Source: Gammaproteobacteria bacterium (GTDB taxonomy: Bacteria > Pseudomonadota > Gammaproteobacteria > Burkholderiales > Burkholderiaceae_C). Taken from it: 5,204 nt of DNA. The stretch is from the NCBI GenBank assembly GCA_030054245.1, contig JASGCH010000116.1:1-5204 (forward strand), written 5' to 3'. Below are positions 1 to 5,196 of the stretch, in pieces; the first letter of the stretch is position 1; the number at the start of each line of letters is the position of its first letter. The position numbers and the translations under genes are program-made. The notes under the pieces were generated by a model. That model was not told the origin of the DNA, did not search any database, and saw only the letters and a program-made list of their open reading frames with translations.

Positions 1-55
1 TGCGTTCCGCTAAGCCTTGTACTTTGACAGCTCACCGAGGTTGTGCAACAGTCTT
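1..55 (-). repeat. Long dispersed repeat, left copy, cut by window edge
   Basis: Bases 1-55 match the reverse complement of about 5095-5149 almost throughout. The two share the stretches CCGCTAAGCCTTGTACTTTG and TTGTGCAA and differ at a handful of positions. The element begins with the AGAC-TTTGCAC-like core and runs leftward out of the window. The right-hand copy shows that the repeat may continue into a hairpin-rich segment not visible here. No open frame in it resembles a protein I recognise. Confidence 0.8.
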
Positions 56-95
56 CTAAGTGTAACCGCGGCGTAGCCGATGGTGCAACAGTCTT
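43..95. repeat. Two direct copies of the 13-bp dispersed repeat core, 40 bp apart
   Basis: GTGCAACAGTCTT occurs at 43-55 and again at 83-95 with no mismatch. They are separated by 27 bp (56-82) that include a CCGCGG site. The outer edge at 95 is exactly where rhuM homology stops, so this is the boundary of the inserted repeat. The same core or close variants recur at 529-541, 571-583, 2873-2902 and 5093-5106. Confidence 0.8.
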
Positions 96-463
96 ATCCA
101 TGGTGAAACCCTTAACGAGGTACTCTCCTAGGCGTGCGGTGGCCCAGATGCGAAACTGAGTGGCGATGGCGGATTTGACACGGTAACCCAGCGAGACAAT
201 GAGATCCAAGTTGTAGAAAGGCAGGGCACGAACCACTTGGCGGATGCCCTCAGTGCGAACCTGTCGGAATTCCCGACAGGTTGCCTCCTGGCTCAATTCG
301 CCTTCAGCGTAGATGTTGGCAATGTGCTCCACCACATGGCTACGCGAGGTTTGAAAGAGGTCGGCCATTTGTTGTTGGCTCAACCAGACCGTGCCGTCTT
401 CTAGTTGCACCTCGATGCTGGTTACGCCGTTTTCGGTAGTGTAAATGATGATCTGACTCGTGC

Positions 464-510
464 TCACAAATCCTCCGTCTTAAATTCAATGTAGCCTTCG
501 TAGTAATAAC
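464..510 (-). pseudogene. Severed 3' end of the RelA/SpoT-domain gene
   Basis: On the minus strand, codons from 508 to 464 read YYYEGYIEFKTEDL followed by TGA. That TGA overlaps the GTG of rhuM as GTGA. There is no start codon for this stretch, and upstream it enters the 73-bp repeat at 511-583. If exactly those 73 bp are removed, the last T of the RelA/SpoT frame (584) joins G510-T509 to form a Cys codon. Translation then continues as CYYYEGYIEFKTEDL and stops, giving a protein of about 205 residues. I infer this is the original C-terminus of the alarmone synthetase gene and not a separate gene. Confidence 0.6.
472..476 (-). promoter_or_regulatory. Ribosome binding site of rhuM
   Basis: The minus strand reads GGAGG here, 4 nt before the GTG at 467. 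It is the strongest Shine-Dalgarno match in the window and decides the rhuM start. The site lies inside the last codons of the upstream remnant (464-510), so translation of the two was probably coupled before the insertion. Confidence 0.7.
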
Positions 511-583
511 AAGACTGTTGTGCCGCTCGTGCAAAGGTCTTTGGTAGTTCGTTGGAGCGGCAAAGCCAAGGTGCAAAGGTCTC
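511..583 (-). repeat. 73-bp MITE-like palindromic repeat inserted in the RelA/SpoT gene
   Basis: On the minus strand the element starts GAGACCTTTGCAC and ends with CAACAGTCTT, so its ends are imperfect inverted repeats of the dispersed core. It carries a second internal core copy (529-541), 42 bp from the one at 571-583. It can fold through TGCCGCTC (521-528) and GAGCGGCA (555-562), a perfect 8-bp stem. A CTT precedes the element and its last bases are CTT, which would fit a 3-bp target duplication but could be chance. It encodes no protein, so movement would need a transposase supplied elsewhere. Confidence 0.65.
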
Positions 584-1154
584 AAGTCGCTAACTGCATA
601 AAGGTGCGCTTGAATGCTGCGTGATTTCGGATATTGCTCAGCATATCCCGGTCATCCCAAATCTGCAACTCCCACGGAAAAAAGACATTGCTCTTATTCT
701 TGAAATAAATATGCAAACCGCGATAACCCTCTTTATCGCGCAAGTACCAGTTTTTTAAACCCAAGGTGTTTTTCCAATCCTCTAGCAAATCGATGACGGT
801 TTGAATGTCTGTCGCCGTCAACACAATACGCGCACCAAAAATATCATTCAACCAATTGTGCACCGGGTACTGGTCTGCTTGTTCTAAGAAACGCTGGATT
901 TTGGCATCAATGCTTTCACGGGTTTTGACACGATAAAAGTATTTGATGTCAATTTTAGCGGTCATCAAGTAATCGTTAATACACTCGTGTAGGGCAAGGC
1001 GATATTGGTAAATATGGCTTACAGGTATATGCCCGAAGGTTTTGGAAAGGTTAAATTTTTTAATCCTCCCCGTTTCAAAATAATCCTTGGAAAAATCCAG
1101 ATGCACGCGACTCATTTCCTCCATCAGTGATTGAATTTGCTGAATCTTTTCCAT
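582..1154 (-). CDS. RelA/SpoT-domain small alarmone synthetase, C-terminus altered by repeat
   Basis: This is a 190-residue protein with only the nucleotide pyrophosphokinase (RelA/SpoT synthetase) domain and no HD hydrolase, TGS or ACT domains. Family landmarks are visible: R75-x-K77 with S81 (RVKTRESIDAK), D104-IFGAR-I110, GYRGLH at 143-148 and ELQIW at 162-166, whose Glu corresponds to the catalytic Glu of EIQIRT-type motifs. Such proteins make (p)ppGpp-like nucleotides from ATP and GDP/GTP. Some toxic relatives instead pyrophosphorylate tRNA ends or make ppApp-type products, and the sequence alone does not say which. I prefer the ATG at 1154, with AGGA 7 nt upstream (1162-1165). A GTG at 1181 is in frame but has no ribosome site. 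It follows hsdM by 73 bp, in the place where hsdS is usual. Its TGA (582-584) is formed at the edge of the inserted repeat. The original gene probably ran to 464, so activity after losing about 15 residues is uncertain. Confidence 0.8.
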   Translation of the reverse strand: MEKIQQIQSLMEEMSRVHLDFSKDYFETGRIKKFNLSKTFGHIPVSHIYQYRLALHECINDYLMTAKIDIKYFYRVKTRESIDAKIQRFLEQADQYPVHNWLNDIFGARIVLTATDIQTVIDLLEDWKNTLGLKNWYLRDKEGYRGLHIYFKNKSNVFFPWELQIWDDRDMLSNIRNHAAFKRTFMQLAT

Positions 1155-1227
1155 ATGGGTGTCCTGACTCAGATATTCCACGGCTCATGAACAAAGGGTA
1201 GGCAGACTCTTTTGCAACTCATACCAG

Positions 1228-2775
1228 CTACTCCACGCCTTCAATCTCGACTATGATAACCTCAATGTCTGCGCGTAATTGGTCAATGTTGGCAACGGTG
1301 GTTGTTAACTCGGCATTGAGCTTGGTAATGTTCACCACTTCGCGCGTGTCTTTGGCGGCGACATAGCTACTGACAGACAGGTTGTAGTCGTTGTCTGCAA
1401 TCTCGGCGTGGCTCACTGAGCGGGCAAAATGCTCCTGATCAGCTTTGCTGCCAAAAACCGCCATGATGTGGGCAATGTGTTCTTCTTCGAGTACATTGTT
1501 GTTGGTTTCTTTTTTGAACAGCGCGCTGGCGTCGATGAACTGAGTGCGGGTGTTGGTTTTGTGTTTGGAGAGCACCAAAATGGTTACGGCAATGGTCGTG
1601 CCAAAAAACAAGTTGGGAGCCAAAGAAATAATGGTTTCCACATAGTTGTTGTCCACCAGATGTTGGCGAATTTTTTGCTCAGCACCACCTCGGTAAAAGA
1701 TACCAGGGAAACACACAATGGCGGCACGGCCCTTACCCGATAAATAATTCAACGCATGTAGTACAAAAGCAAAGTCCGCCTTGGATTTGGGTGCCAGTAC
1801 GCCCGCCGGGGCAAAACGCTCATCGTTGATTAAAGTGGGATCATCACTGCCCTTCCATTGTACCGAATAAGGCGGATTGGAAACGATGGCATCAAAGGGT
1901 TTTTCATCCTTAAATTGTGGATCAATCAGCGTATTACCCAGAGCAATGGCAAATTTATCGTAGTTGATGTTGTGCAAAAACATATTCATCCGCGCCAAGT
2001 TGTAGGTGGTATGGTTAATTTCTTGACCAAAAAATCCATCTTCAATTTGGTGTTCATCAAATTGTTTTTTGGCTTGCAATAATAAAGAACCCGAACCCGC
2101 CGCTGGGTCATAAATTTTATTGACAGACGCTTGTTGGTGCAGTGCCAACTGGGCAATCAGTTTAGAGACACTTTGCGGTGTAAAAAATTCCCCCCCGGAT
2201 TTACCCGCATTGGCGGCGTAATTGGAGATAAGAAATTCATAGGCATCGCCAAACAAGTCTATGCTACTATCTTCAAAACTCCCCAACCCCAAGCCGGCCA
2301 CGCCTCTCAGTACTGAGGCTAAGCGAGTATTTTTTTCCAGCACCGTATTACCCAAACGATTGCTGGTGATATCAAAATCCGCAAACAATCCTTTAATGTT
2401 GGCTTCAGACGAATAGCCATTGGCCGAGTTTTCAATGGCGTTAAAAATACGCACTAGGTCCGTATTCAGATTGGGGTTGGTTTTGGCGTTGGCCACGACA
2501 TTTTGAAATAACCAGCTAGGATAAATAAAATAGCCTTTGGTTTTAATAGCGTCGTCTTTAATAGCAGGGGTAATAATATCGTCAGAGAGTTTTGCGTAGG
2601 CTACACTTTTATCCCCACCTTCCATATAAATCACAAAGTTTTCGCTAATAAAGCGATAAAACAAAGTCCCCAAAACATATTGTTTAAAATCCCAACCATC
2701 TACTGACCCACGGACTTCGTTAGCGATTTGCCAAATTTGGCGATGTAGTTCTGCTCTCTGCTGGGAATGGGTCAT
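1228..2775 (-). CDS. hsdM: Type I restriction-modification DNA methyltransferase subunit HsdM
   Basis: This 515-residue protein is full length for the EcoR124I-like HsdM group. The N-terminal HsdM domain (about 5-140) begins QQRAELHRQIWQIANEVRGS, a strongly conserved start. The N6-adenine methyltransferase domain follows, with GGEFFTP (194-200), SAM-binding motif I DPAAGSGS (223-230) and catalytic motif IV NPPY (300-303). The C-terminal helical tail (about 475-515) normally contacts HsdS. HsdM transfers methyl groups from S-adenosylmethionine to adenine in a site chosen by HsdS. No hsdS or hsdR is present in the window, so on its own it would not be expected to methylate specifically, and a partner must come from elsewhere or be lost. 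The ATG at 2775 has no clear Shine-Dalgarno sequence, but the conserved N-terminus supports it. A TATTAT at 2800-2805 is the only -10-like string nearby and has no -35. It is the first gene of the apparent hsdM > RelA/SpoT > rhuM operon. No frameshift is seen. Confidence 0.95.
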   Translation of the reverse strand: MTHSQQRAELHRQIWQIANEVRGSVDGWDFKQYVLGTLFYRFISENFVIYMEGGDKSVAYAKLSDDIITPAIKDDAIKTKGYFIYPSWLFQNVVANAKTNPNLNTDLVRIFNAIENSANGYSSEANIKGLFADFDITSNRLGNTVLEKNTRLASVLRGVAGLGLGSFEDSSIDLFGDAYEFLISNYAANAGKSGGEFFTPQSVSKLIAQLALHQQASVNKIYDPAAGSGSLLLQAKKQFDEHQIEDGFFGQEINHTTYNLARMNMFLHNINYDKFAIALGNTLIDPQFKDEKPFDAIVSNPPYSVQWKGSDDPTLINDERFAPAGVLAPKSKADFAFVLHALNYLSGKGRAAIVCFPGIFYRGGAEQKIRQHLVDNNYVETIISLAPNLFFGTTIAVTILVLSKHKTNTRTQFIDASALFKKETNNNVLEEEHIAHIMAVFGSKADQEHFARSVSHAEIADNDYNLSVSSYVAAKDTREVVNITKLNAELTTTVANIDQLRADIEVIIVEIEGVE

Positions 2776-2868
2776 AGTGACTTTGGAGGTTGTTGTGAGA
2801 TAATAGAGGGCTGATCTTGGTGCACCGCGGATTTGTGTCGGATTGCGTAATGCCCAAGTATCACCCTA

Positions 2869-2906
2869 TTTAAAAGACGGTTGCACCGGTGCAACCGTCT
2901 TTTAAA
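2869..2906. repeat. Perfect 38-bp palindrome carrying two repeat cores head to head
   Basis: The arms TTTAAAAGACGGTTGCACC (2869-2887) and its exact complement (2888-2906) meet with no spacer and no mismatch over 19 bp. Each arm carries a variant of the dispersed core (GTGCAACCGTCTT). It lies between the divergent hsdM and rnhA genes, about 94 bp upstream of the hsdM start. It could act as a transcription barrier in either direction, but no T-tract follows outside the stem, so I class it as a repeat and not a terminator. Confidence 0.9.
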
Positions 2907-2930
2907 GGTCTCTTATTATAAGAGACCTTT
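2904..2930. repeat. Second palindrome, 13-bp arms, abutting the first
   Basis: AAAGGTCTCTTAT (2904-2916) and its complement ATAAGAGACCTTT (2918-2930) flank a single central T. The left arm shares three bases with the preceding palindrome. The right arm is identical to 5090-5102, the beginning of the repeat at the window's right end. This suggests the palindrome is made from two facing ends of that element. Confidence 0.88.
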
Positions 2931-3035
2931 TCCAAGTAACCTTAACCCCCACCTCAAATACAAGTAAAATGGCCTGATCGCCTGTCTCCACCGGTGCGGC
3001 TTGACCTTGACTGTTGTCATTATCTTTTTTAACCC

Positions 3036-3494
3036 ATGGCTCAACCCTTAAAACACATTGAAATCTATACGGATGGTGCTTGTAAAGGGAATCCGGGAGT
3101 GGGTGGCTGGGGGGCTTTACTCAAGTATGGTCAAGTGAGTAAAGAAATTTTTGGCGGAGAAAGGACGACCACCAACAATCAGATGGAGTTAATGGCAGTT
3201 ATCAAAGCCTTATCCTTCCTGAAGGAACCGTGCCGTATTGACCTATACTTAGATAGCCAATATGTTAGGAAAGGCATTACAGAGTGGATTCATCAATGGA
3301 AAACCAATGGTTGGCGTACGGCCGATAAAAAGCCGGTCAAAAACCTCACTCTCTGGCAAGAGTTAGAAGCCTTGGCTTTCTCTAAAGGTCATGACATTCA
3401 TTGGGTTTGGGTCAAGGGACACGCCGACAATGTGGGCAACCAACGCGCCGACGCCTTGGCCAATGAAGGTGTCAATTCATTGCTCACTCAATAG
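3036..3494 (+). CDS. rnhA: Ribonuclease HI
   Basis: This 152-residue cytoplasmic enzyme cuts the RNA strand of RNA-DNA hybrids, removing R-loops and primers. It has the usual bacterial RNase HI length. The metal-binding DEDD residues are all present: D13 in IYTDGACKGNP, E51 in NNQMEL, D73 in YLDSQYV and D139 in QRADALAN. H129 in VKGHADN is the flexible catalytic histidine. The segment ITEWIHQWKTNGWRTADKKPVKN (81-103) contains the basic handle that grips the hybrid. The start is fixed by an in-frame TAA two codons upstream of the ATG, and there is no clear Shine-Dalgarno sequence. In many proteobacteria rnhA lies beside dnaQ, but here it stands alone, divergent from hsdM and 154 bp upstream of rlmE. 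It appears intact and functional. Confidence 0.96.
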   Translation: MAQPLKHIEIYTDGACKGNPGVGGWGALLKYGQVSKEIFGGERTTTNNQMELMAVIKALSFLKEPCRIDLYLDSQYVRKGITEWIHQWKTNGWRTADKKPVKNLTLWQELEALAFSKGHDIHWVWVKGHADNVGNQRADALANEGVNSLLTQ

Positions 3495-3648
3495 CCACTC
3501 CCAAGGCGCTTGCTCCCGCGGTTTCACCGTGGCTGTCGCGTTACGCGGTTCACCTACCTGAACCATCCATCCATTCTTCTGGAGCTTCGCCCCGCCTAGT
3601 CATAATGACAGCTCACGGAGCCAAGGTCTTAGTTTATTTCTAGCACCC
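3495..3648. other. rnhA-rlmE spacer with small inverted repeats
   Basis: This 154-bp spacer has a 6-bp stem, GGTTCA/TGAACC (3547-3564), and a CGCG-TTA-CGCG element (3537-3547). Neither is followed by a T-run, so neither is a convincing terminator. The 3' part holds a degenerate repeat copy (3606-3630). No gene or promoter is recognised. Confidence 0.5.
3606..3630 (+). repeat. Degenerate copy of the long dispersed repeat
   Basis: TGACAGCTCACGGAG followed by CAAGGTCTT resembles 25-55 (TGACAGCTCACCGAG, then GTGCAACAGTCTT) with a short internal deletion. It stops about 18 bp before the rlmE start. A still weaker match, TGACAGCT, overlaps the rlmE stop codon at 4300-4307 and may be chance. Confidence 0.45.
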
Positions 3649-4302
3649 GTGAAAATACAATCGAAAAGTAAAAAAATCAACAAGGCTTGGCTCCAAGAGC
3701 ATATTCAAGACCCTTATGTGAAGCGTGCACAACAAGAGGGTTACCGCTCTAGGGCGGCGTATAAATTGATACAAATAGACGAACAGTTTAAACTATTACA
3801 CGCGAATCAAAGCATTGTAGACTTAGGATGTGCTCCTGGTGCTTGGAGCCAATATATTTCCAGAAAACAAAAAGCATTTCGTGCTAACTCAGTGTCACCA
3901 CAAAACTTTTTAGTGGGTATTGATTTGCTACCTTGTGAAAAAATTCATGAGATGCAGTTTGTATTAGGTGATTTTCGAGAACCTGAAGTCCAGCAACACT
4001 TGGTCGAATTATTGCCCAACCATACAACGCACTTAATCGTATCGGATATAGCACCTAATTTTTCGGGTATTGCCCAAGTGGACGCTTGGAGAATGGAGGA
4101 TTTATTATCTTTAACCTTAGAGTTTTCTAAGCAATGCCTACATATTAACGGGAAACTGTTGTGTAAAGCTTTCCATGGTACTGGATTTAGTCAGACCATC
4201 AGTCAATACAAAAAAGTTTTTGCTAAAGTAAAAGAGATCAAACCCTTAGCTAGCCGAAGTAAGTCAGCCGAAGTTTATTTGCTGTGTTCTGAACGCAAAT
4301 GA
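3649..4302 (+). CDS. rlmE: 23S rRNA 2'-O-ribose U2552 methyltransferase RlmE (FtsJ)
   Basis: This 217-residue protein, about the E. coli length, methylates the ribose of U2552 in the 50S A-loop using S-adenosylmethionine, a late step in ribosome assembly. The N-terminus WLQEHIQDPYVKRAQQEGYR followed by SRAAYKL is characteristic. SAM motif I is DLGCAPGAWSQ (58-68). The K-D-K-E catalytic tetrad is complete: K39 in AYKL, D133 in SDIAPN, K173 in LCKAF and E208 in SAEVYLL. A short insertion around residues 76-86 (FRANSVSPQN) lies before the LVGIDLLP strand. The start is a GTG without an obvious ribosome site. The frame stays open for some distance upstream, but the family N-terminus fits the GTG. 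The usual partner ftsH is not downstream; instead a parA remnant faces it from 59 bp away. Confidence 0.95.
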   Translation: MKIQSKSKKINKAWLQEHIQDPYVKRAQQEGYRSRAAYKLIQIDEQFKLLHANQSIVDLGCAPGAWSQYISRKQKAFRANSVSPQNFLVGIDLLPCEKIHEMQFVLGDFREPEVQQHLVELLPNHTTHLIVSDIAPNFSGIAQVDAWRMEDLLSLTLEFSKQCLHINGKLLCKAFHGTGFSQTISQYKKVFAKVKEIKPLASRSKSAEVYLLCSERK

Positions 4303-4360
4303 CAGCTACCGGAAATTCATCTTCCTAGTAGCCAACTGGTTCGGGGGGTACCATGATTTT
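4303..4360. other. Convergent spacer between rlmE and the parA pseudogene
   Basis: These 58 bp lie between two convergent stop codons. A GGGGGGTACC stretch and a T-run at 4357-4362 are present. No stem precedes the T-run that would make it a clear terminator. Confidence 0.4.
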
Positions 4361-5053
4361 TTATAACGGGCGAATTTCAAAGATTTTTAGAAATTCCGAA
4401 ATAGCCTGTTTGTATCTGTCCAATGGCTCATTATTAACTTGAACTTTTTTACCTCTAACTTCATATCGATCGGGTTTAATTTTATTAAGCGGCATCCCAA
4501 GATGTGAGCTAATGATGGTAACCGAATGATTATCAGGTATATCAAAAAAAATATGATTCTTATTATGGATATTTTAAGGAAGATTGGTTACTAAATCGTT
4601 AACTCGTTCTTTAATGGCATCAAACATCGCACCGTAAGCTTTACTTGCCTTCTTATCATATTGAGTAGTTCGGTTTAACACTACAGCAAAAATACTAGGT
4701 AAGCTTAGGTTATACTGTTTAACTTGACTATGAAAATTGGTTAAATGGGACCCGCTCATGTCATAGATTAATTCTCCTAAATTATCTATCGCACCAGTTT
4801 TAACAAATTGGGACTTATTAAGTCTGTCATAAAAGTAACCACCTATGGTCATTCTATTTTTAATCAATGGATTTAATTGAATCGCCCCACATCCATTTCC
4901 TCCTAAGACAATTTCGGACAAATTTGCTTGTGGACACATGTCAATGAGTACCACTTTACGATCTGGATATTTTTGAGATAATTCAGTAGCTAAAGTAAAC
5001 GAAAGGTAGGTCTTGCCTACGCCACCTTTGTTACTCCATACTGCATAAATCAT
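4361..5053 (-). pseudogene. ParA-family partition/MinD-like ATPase, internally deleted and nonsense-mutated
   Basis: The minus-strand ATG at 5053 has AAGGA 7 nt upstream (5061-5065). The protein opens MIYAVWSNKGGVGKTYLSF, with the deviant Walker A motif KGGVGKT at 9-15 and DMCPQANLSE at 38-47. In related proteins about 100 residues follow, including the switch II/Walker B segment (FIDCNPSF-like), before IDNLGELIYDM. Here KTGA (85-88) runs straight into IDNLG, so that centre is missing in frame (junction near 4787-4798). A TAA at 4574-4576 then interrupts residue 160. The same frame continues beyond it for 70 codons with family-like sequence (SSHLGMPLNKIKPDRYEV, then EPLDRYKQAISEFLKIF) to a TAA at 4361-4363. 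A CAA-to-TAA change would explain the nonsense codon. Intact proteins bind ATP and DNA and help segregate plasmids or mobile elements. No parB is nearby, and I judge this one non-functional. An upstream in-frame TTG at 5074 is a less likely start. Confidence 0.85.
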
Positions 5054-5060
5054 TGACACA

Positions 5061-5065
5061 TCCTT
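5061..5065 (-). promoter_or_regulatory. Ribosome binding site of the parA remnant
   Basis: The minus strand reads AAGGA, 7 nt before the ATG at 5053. It favours that start over the in-frame TTG at 5074, and it matches the conserved MIYAVW N-terminus of the family. Confidence 0.65.
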
Positions 5066-5089
5066 TCCATGCAAAAATAAGCGTTAACC

Positions 5090-5149
5090 ATAAGAGACCT
5101 TTGCACAACTCGGGCGAACTGTCAAAGTACAAGGCTTAGCGGAGCGCAA
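5090..5149 (+). repeat. Long dispersed repeat, right copy, inverted relative to the left one
   Basis: The stretch opens ATAAGAGACCTTTGCACAAC. About 5095-5149 is near-identical to the reverse complement of 1-55. Its first 13 bases equal the right arm of the palindrome at 2918-2930. It begins about 36 bp upstream of the parA remnant start. It may extend into the hairpin region that follows. Confidence 0.82.
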
Positions 5150-5196
5150 CCAGCGGAATTTACTGGGGTGATCATTCGCTGGTGGGCGCTCCCAGT
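5143..5196 (+). repeat. Hairpin-rich tail with two competing stems
   Basis: AGCGC-A-ACCAGCG (5143-5155) pairs with CGCTGGT-GG-GCGCT (5177-5190), giving 7+5 bp around a small internal loop. ACTGGG (5162-5167) could alternatively pair with CCCAGT (5191-5196), and the two stems interlock. This is probably part of the dispersed repeat or a neighbouring MITE. No protein is recognised. Confidence 0.5.

Larger units (their letters stand above)
1..467 (-). pseudogene. rhuM: RhuM family protein, 5' part only, interrupted by repeat
   Basis: Reading the minus strand from the GTG at 467 gives about 124 residues typical of the RhuM family. They include an EVQLEDGTVWLSQQQMADLF-type N-terminus, then YNLDLIVSLGYRVKS (residues 85-99) and ATQFRIWATARLGEYLVKGF (about 102-121). 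The start is well supported. GGAGG lies 4 nt upstream (472-476), and an in-frame TAA lies five codons upstream with no other start between. Family members are usually more than 300 residues and continue after KGF with LDDERLK-like sequence. Here native sequence stops at codon 124 (base 96) and the frame runs into dispersed repeat DNA, staying open to base 1. RhuM was named from a Salmonella pathogenicity island, its biochemical role is not established, and it is common beside type I R-M genes. The start overlaps the remnant stop of the preceding gene as GTGA, so it was probably the last gene of the hsdM operon. It is broken, unless the rest resumes to the left of the window. Confidence 0.85.
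2776..3035. other. Divergent intergenic region between hsdM and rnhA
   Basis: These 260 bp hold the two palindromes described separately. Neither gene has a convincing promoter or Shine-Dalgarno site. TTGACC and TTGACT at 3001-3012 resemble -35 hexamers upstream of rnhA but have no properly spaced -10. I see no coding sequence here. Confidence 0.6.

Noticed and set aside
43..95. CRISPR-like direct repeats
   Set aside because: There are only two 13-bp copies here, the core recurs in both orientations across the window, and there is no regular spacer array or cas gene.
340..585. A minus-strand open frame over the rhuM start and the 73-bp repeat
   Set aside because: It is out of frame with rhuM, crosses the repeat, is arginine- and histidine-rich, and resembles no family. 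It is a shadow of the real rhuM frame.
1182..1227. Possible hsdS remnant or small peptide between hsdM and the RelA/SpoT gene
   Set aside because: One frame reads a short peptide with WYELQKSLP before a stop, but it is too short and lacks any specificity-subunit signature.
1429..2316. Plus-strand open frames at 1429-1743, 1858-2082 and 2131-2316
   Set aside because: They lie antisense inside the well-conserved hsdM coding sequence, with no recognisable domains or ribosome sites.
2800..2805. TATTAT as an hsdM -10 box
   Set aside because: No -35-like hexamer lies at a suitable distance upstream on the minus strand, so it is not strong enough to list as a promoter.
3001..3029. TTGACC/TTGACT as an rnhA promoter
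   Set aside because: No -10 hexamer occurs 16-18 bp downstream of either box.
3547..3564. GGTTCA/TGAACC stem as a rho-independent terminator for rnhA
   Set aside because: The stem is only 6 bp with a 6-base loop and no T-tract follows.
4574..4576. Recoded or read-through stop in the ParA-like gene
   Set aside because: The gene also lacks its central ATPase part. The other genes end at ordinary TAG or TGA stops, so a plain nonsense mutation is simpler.
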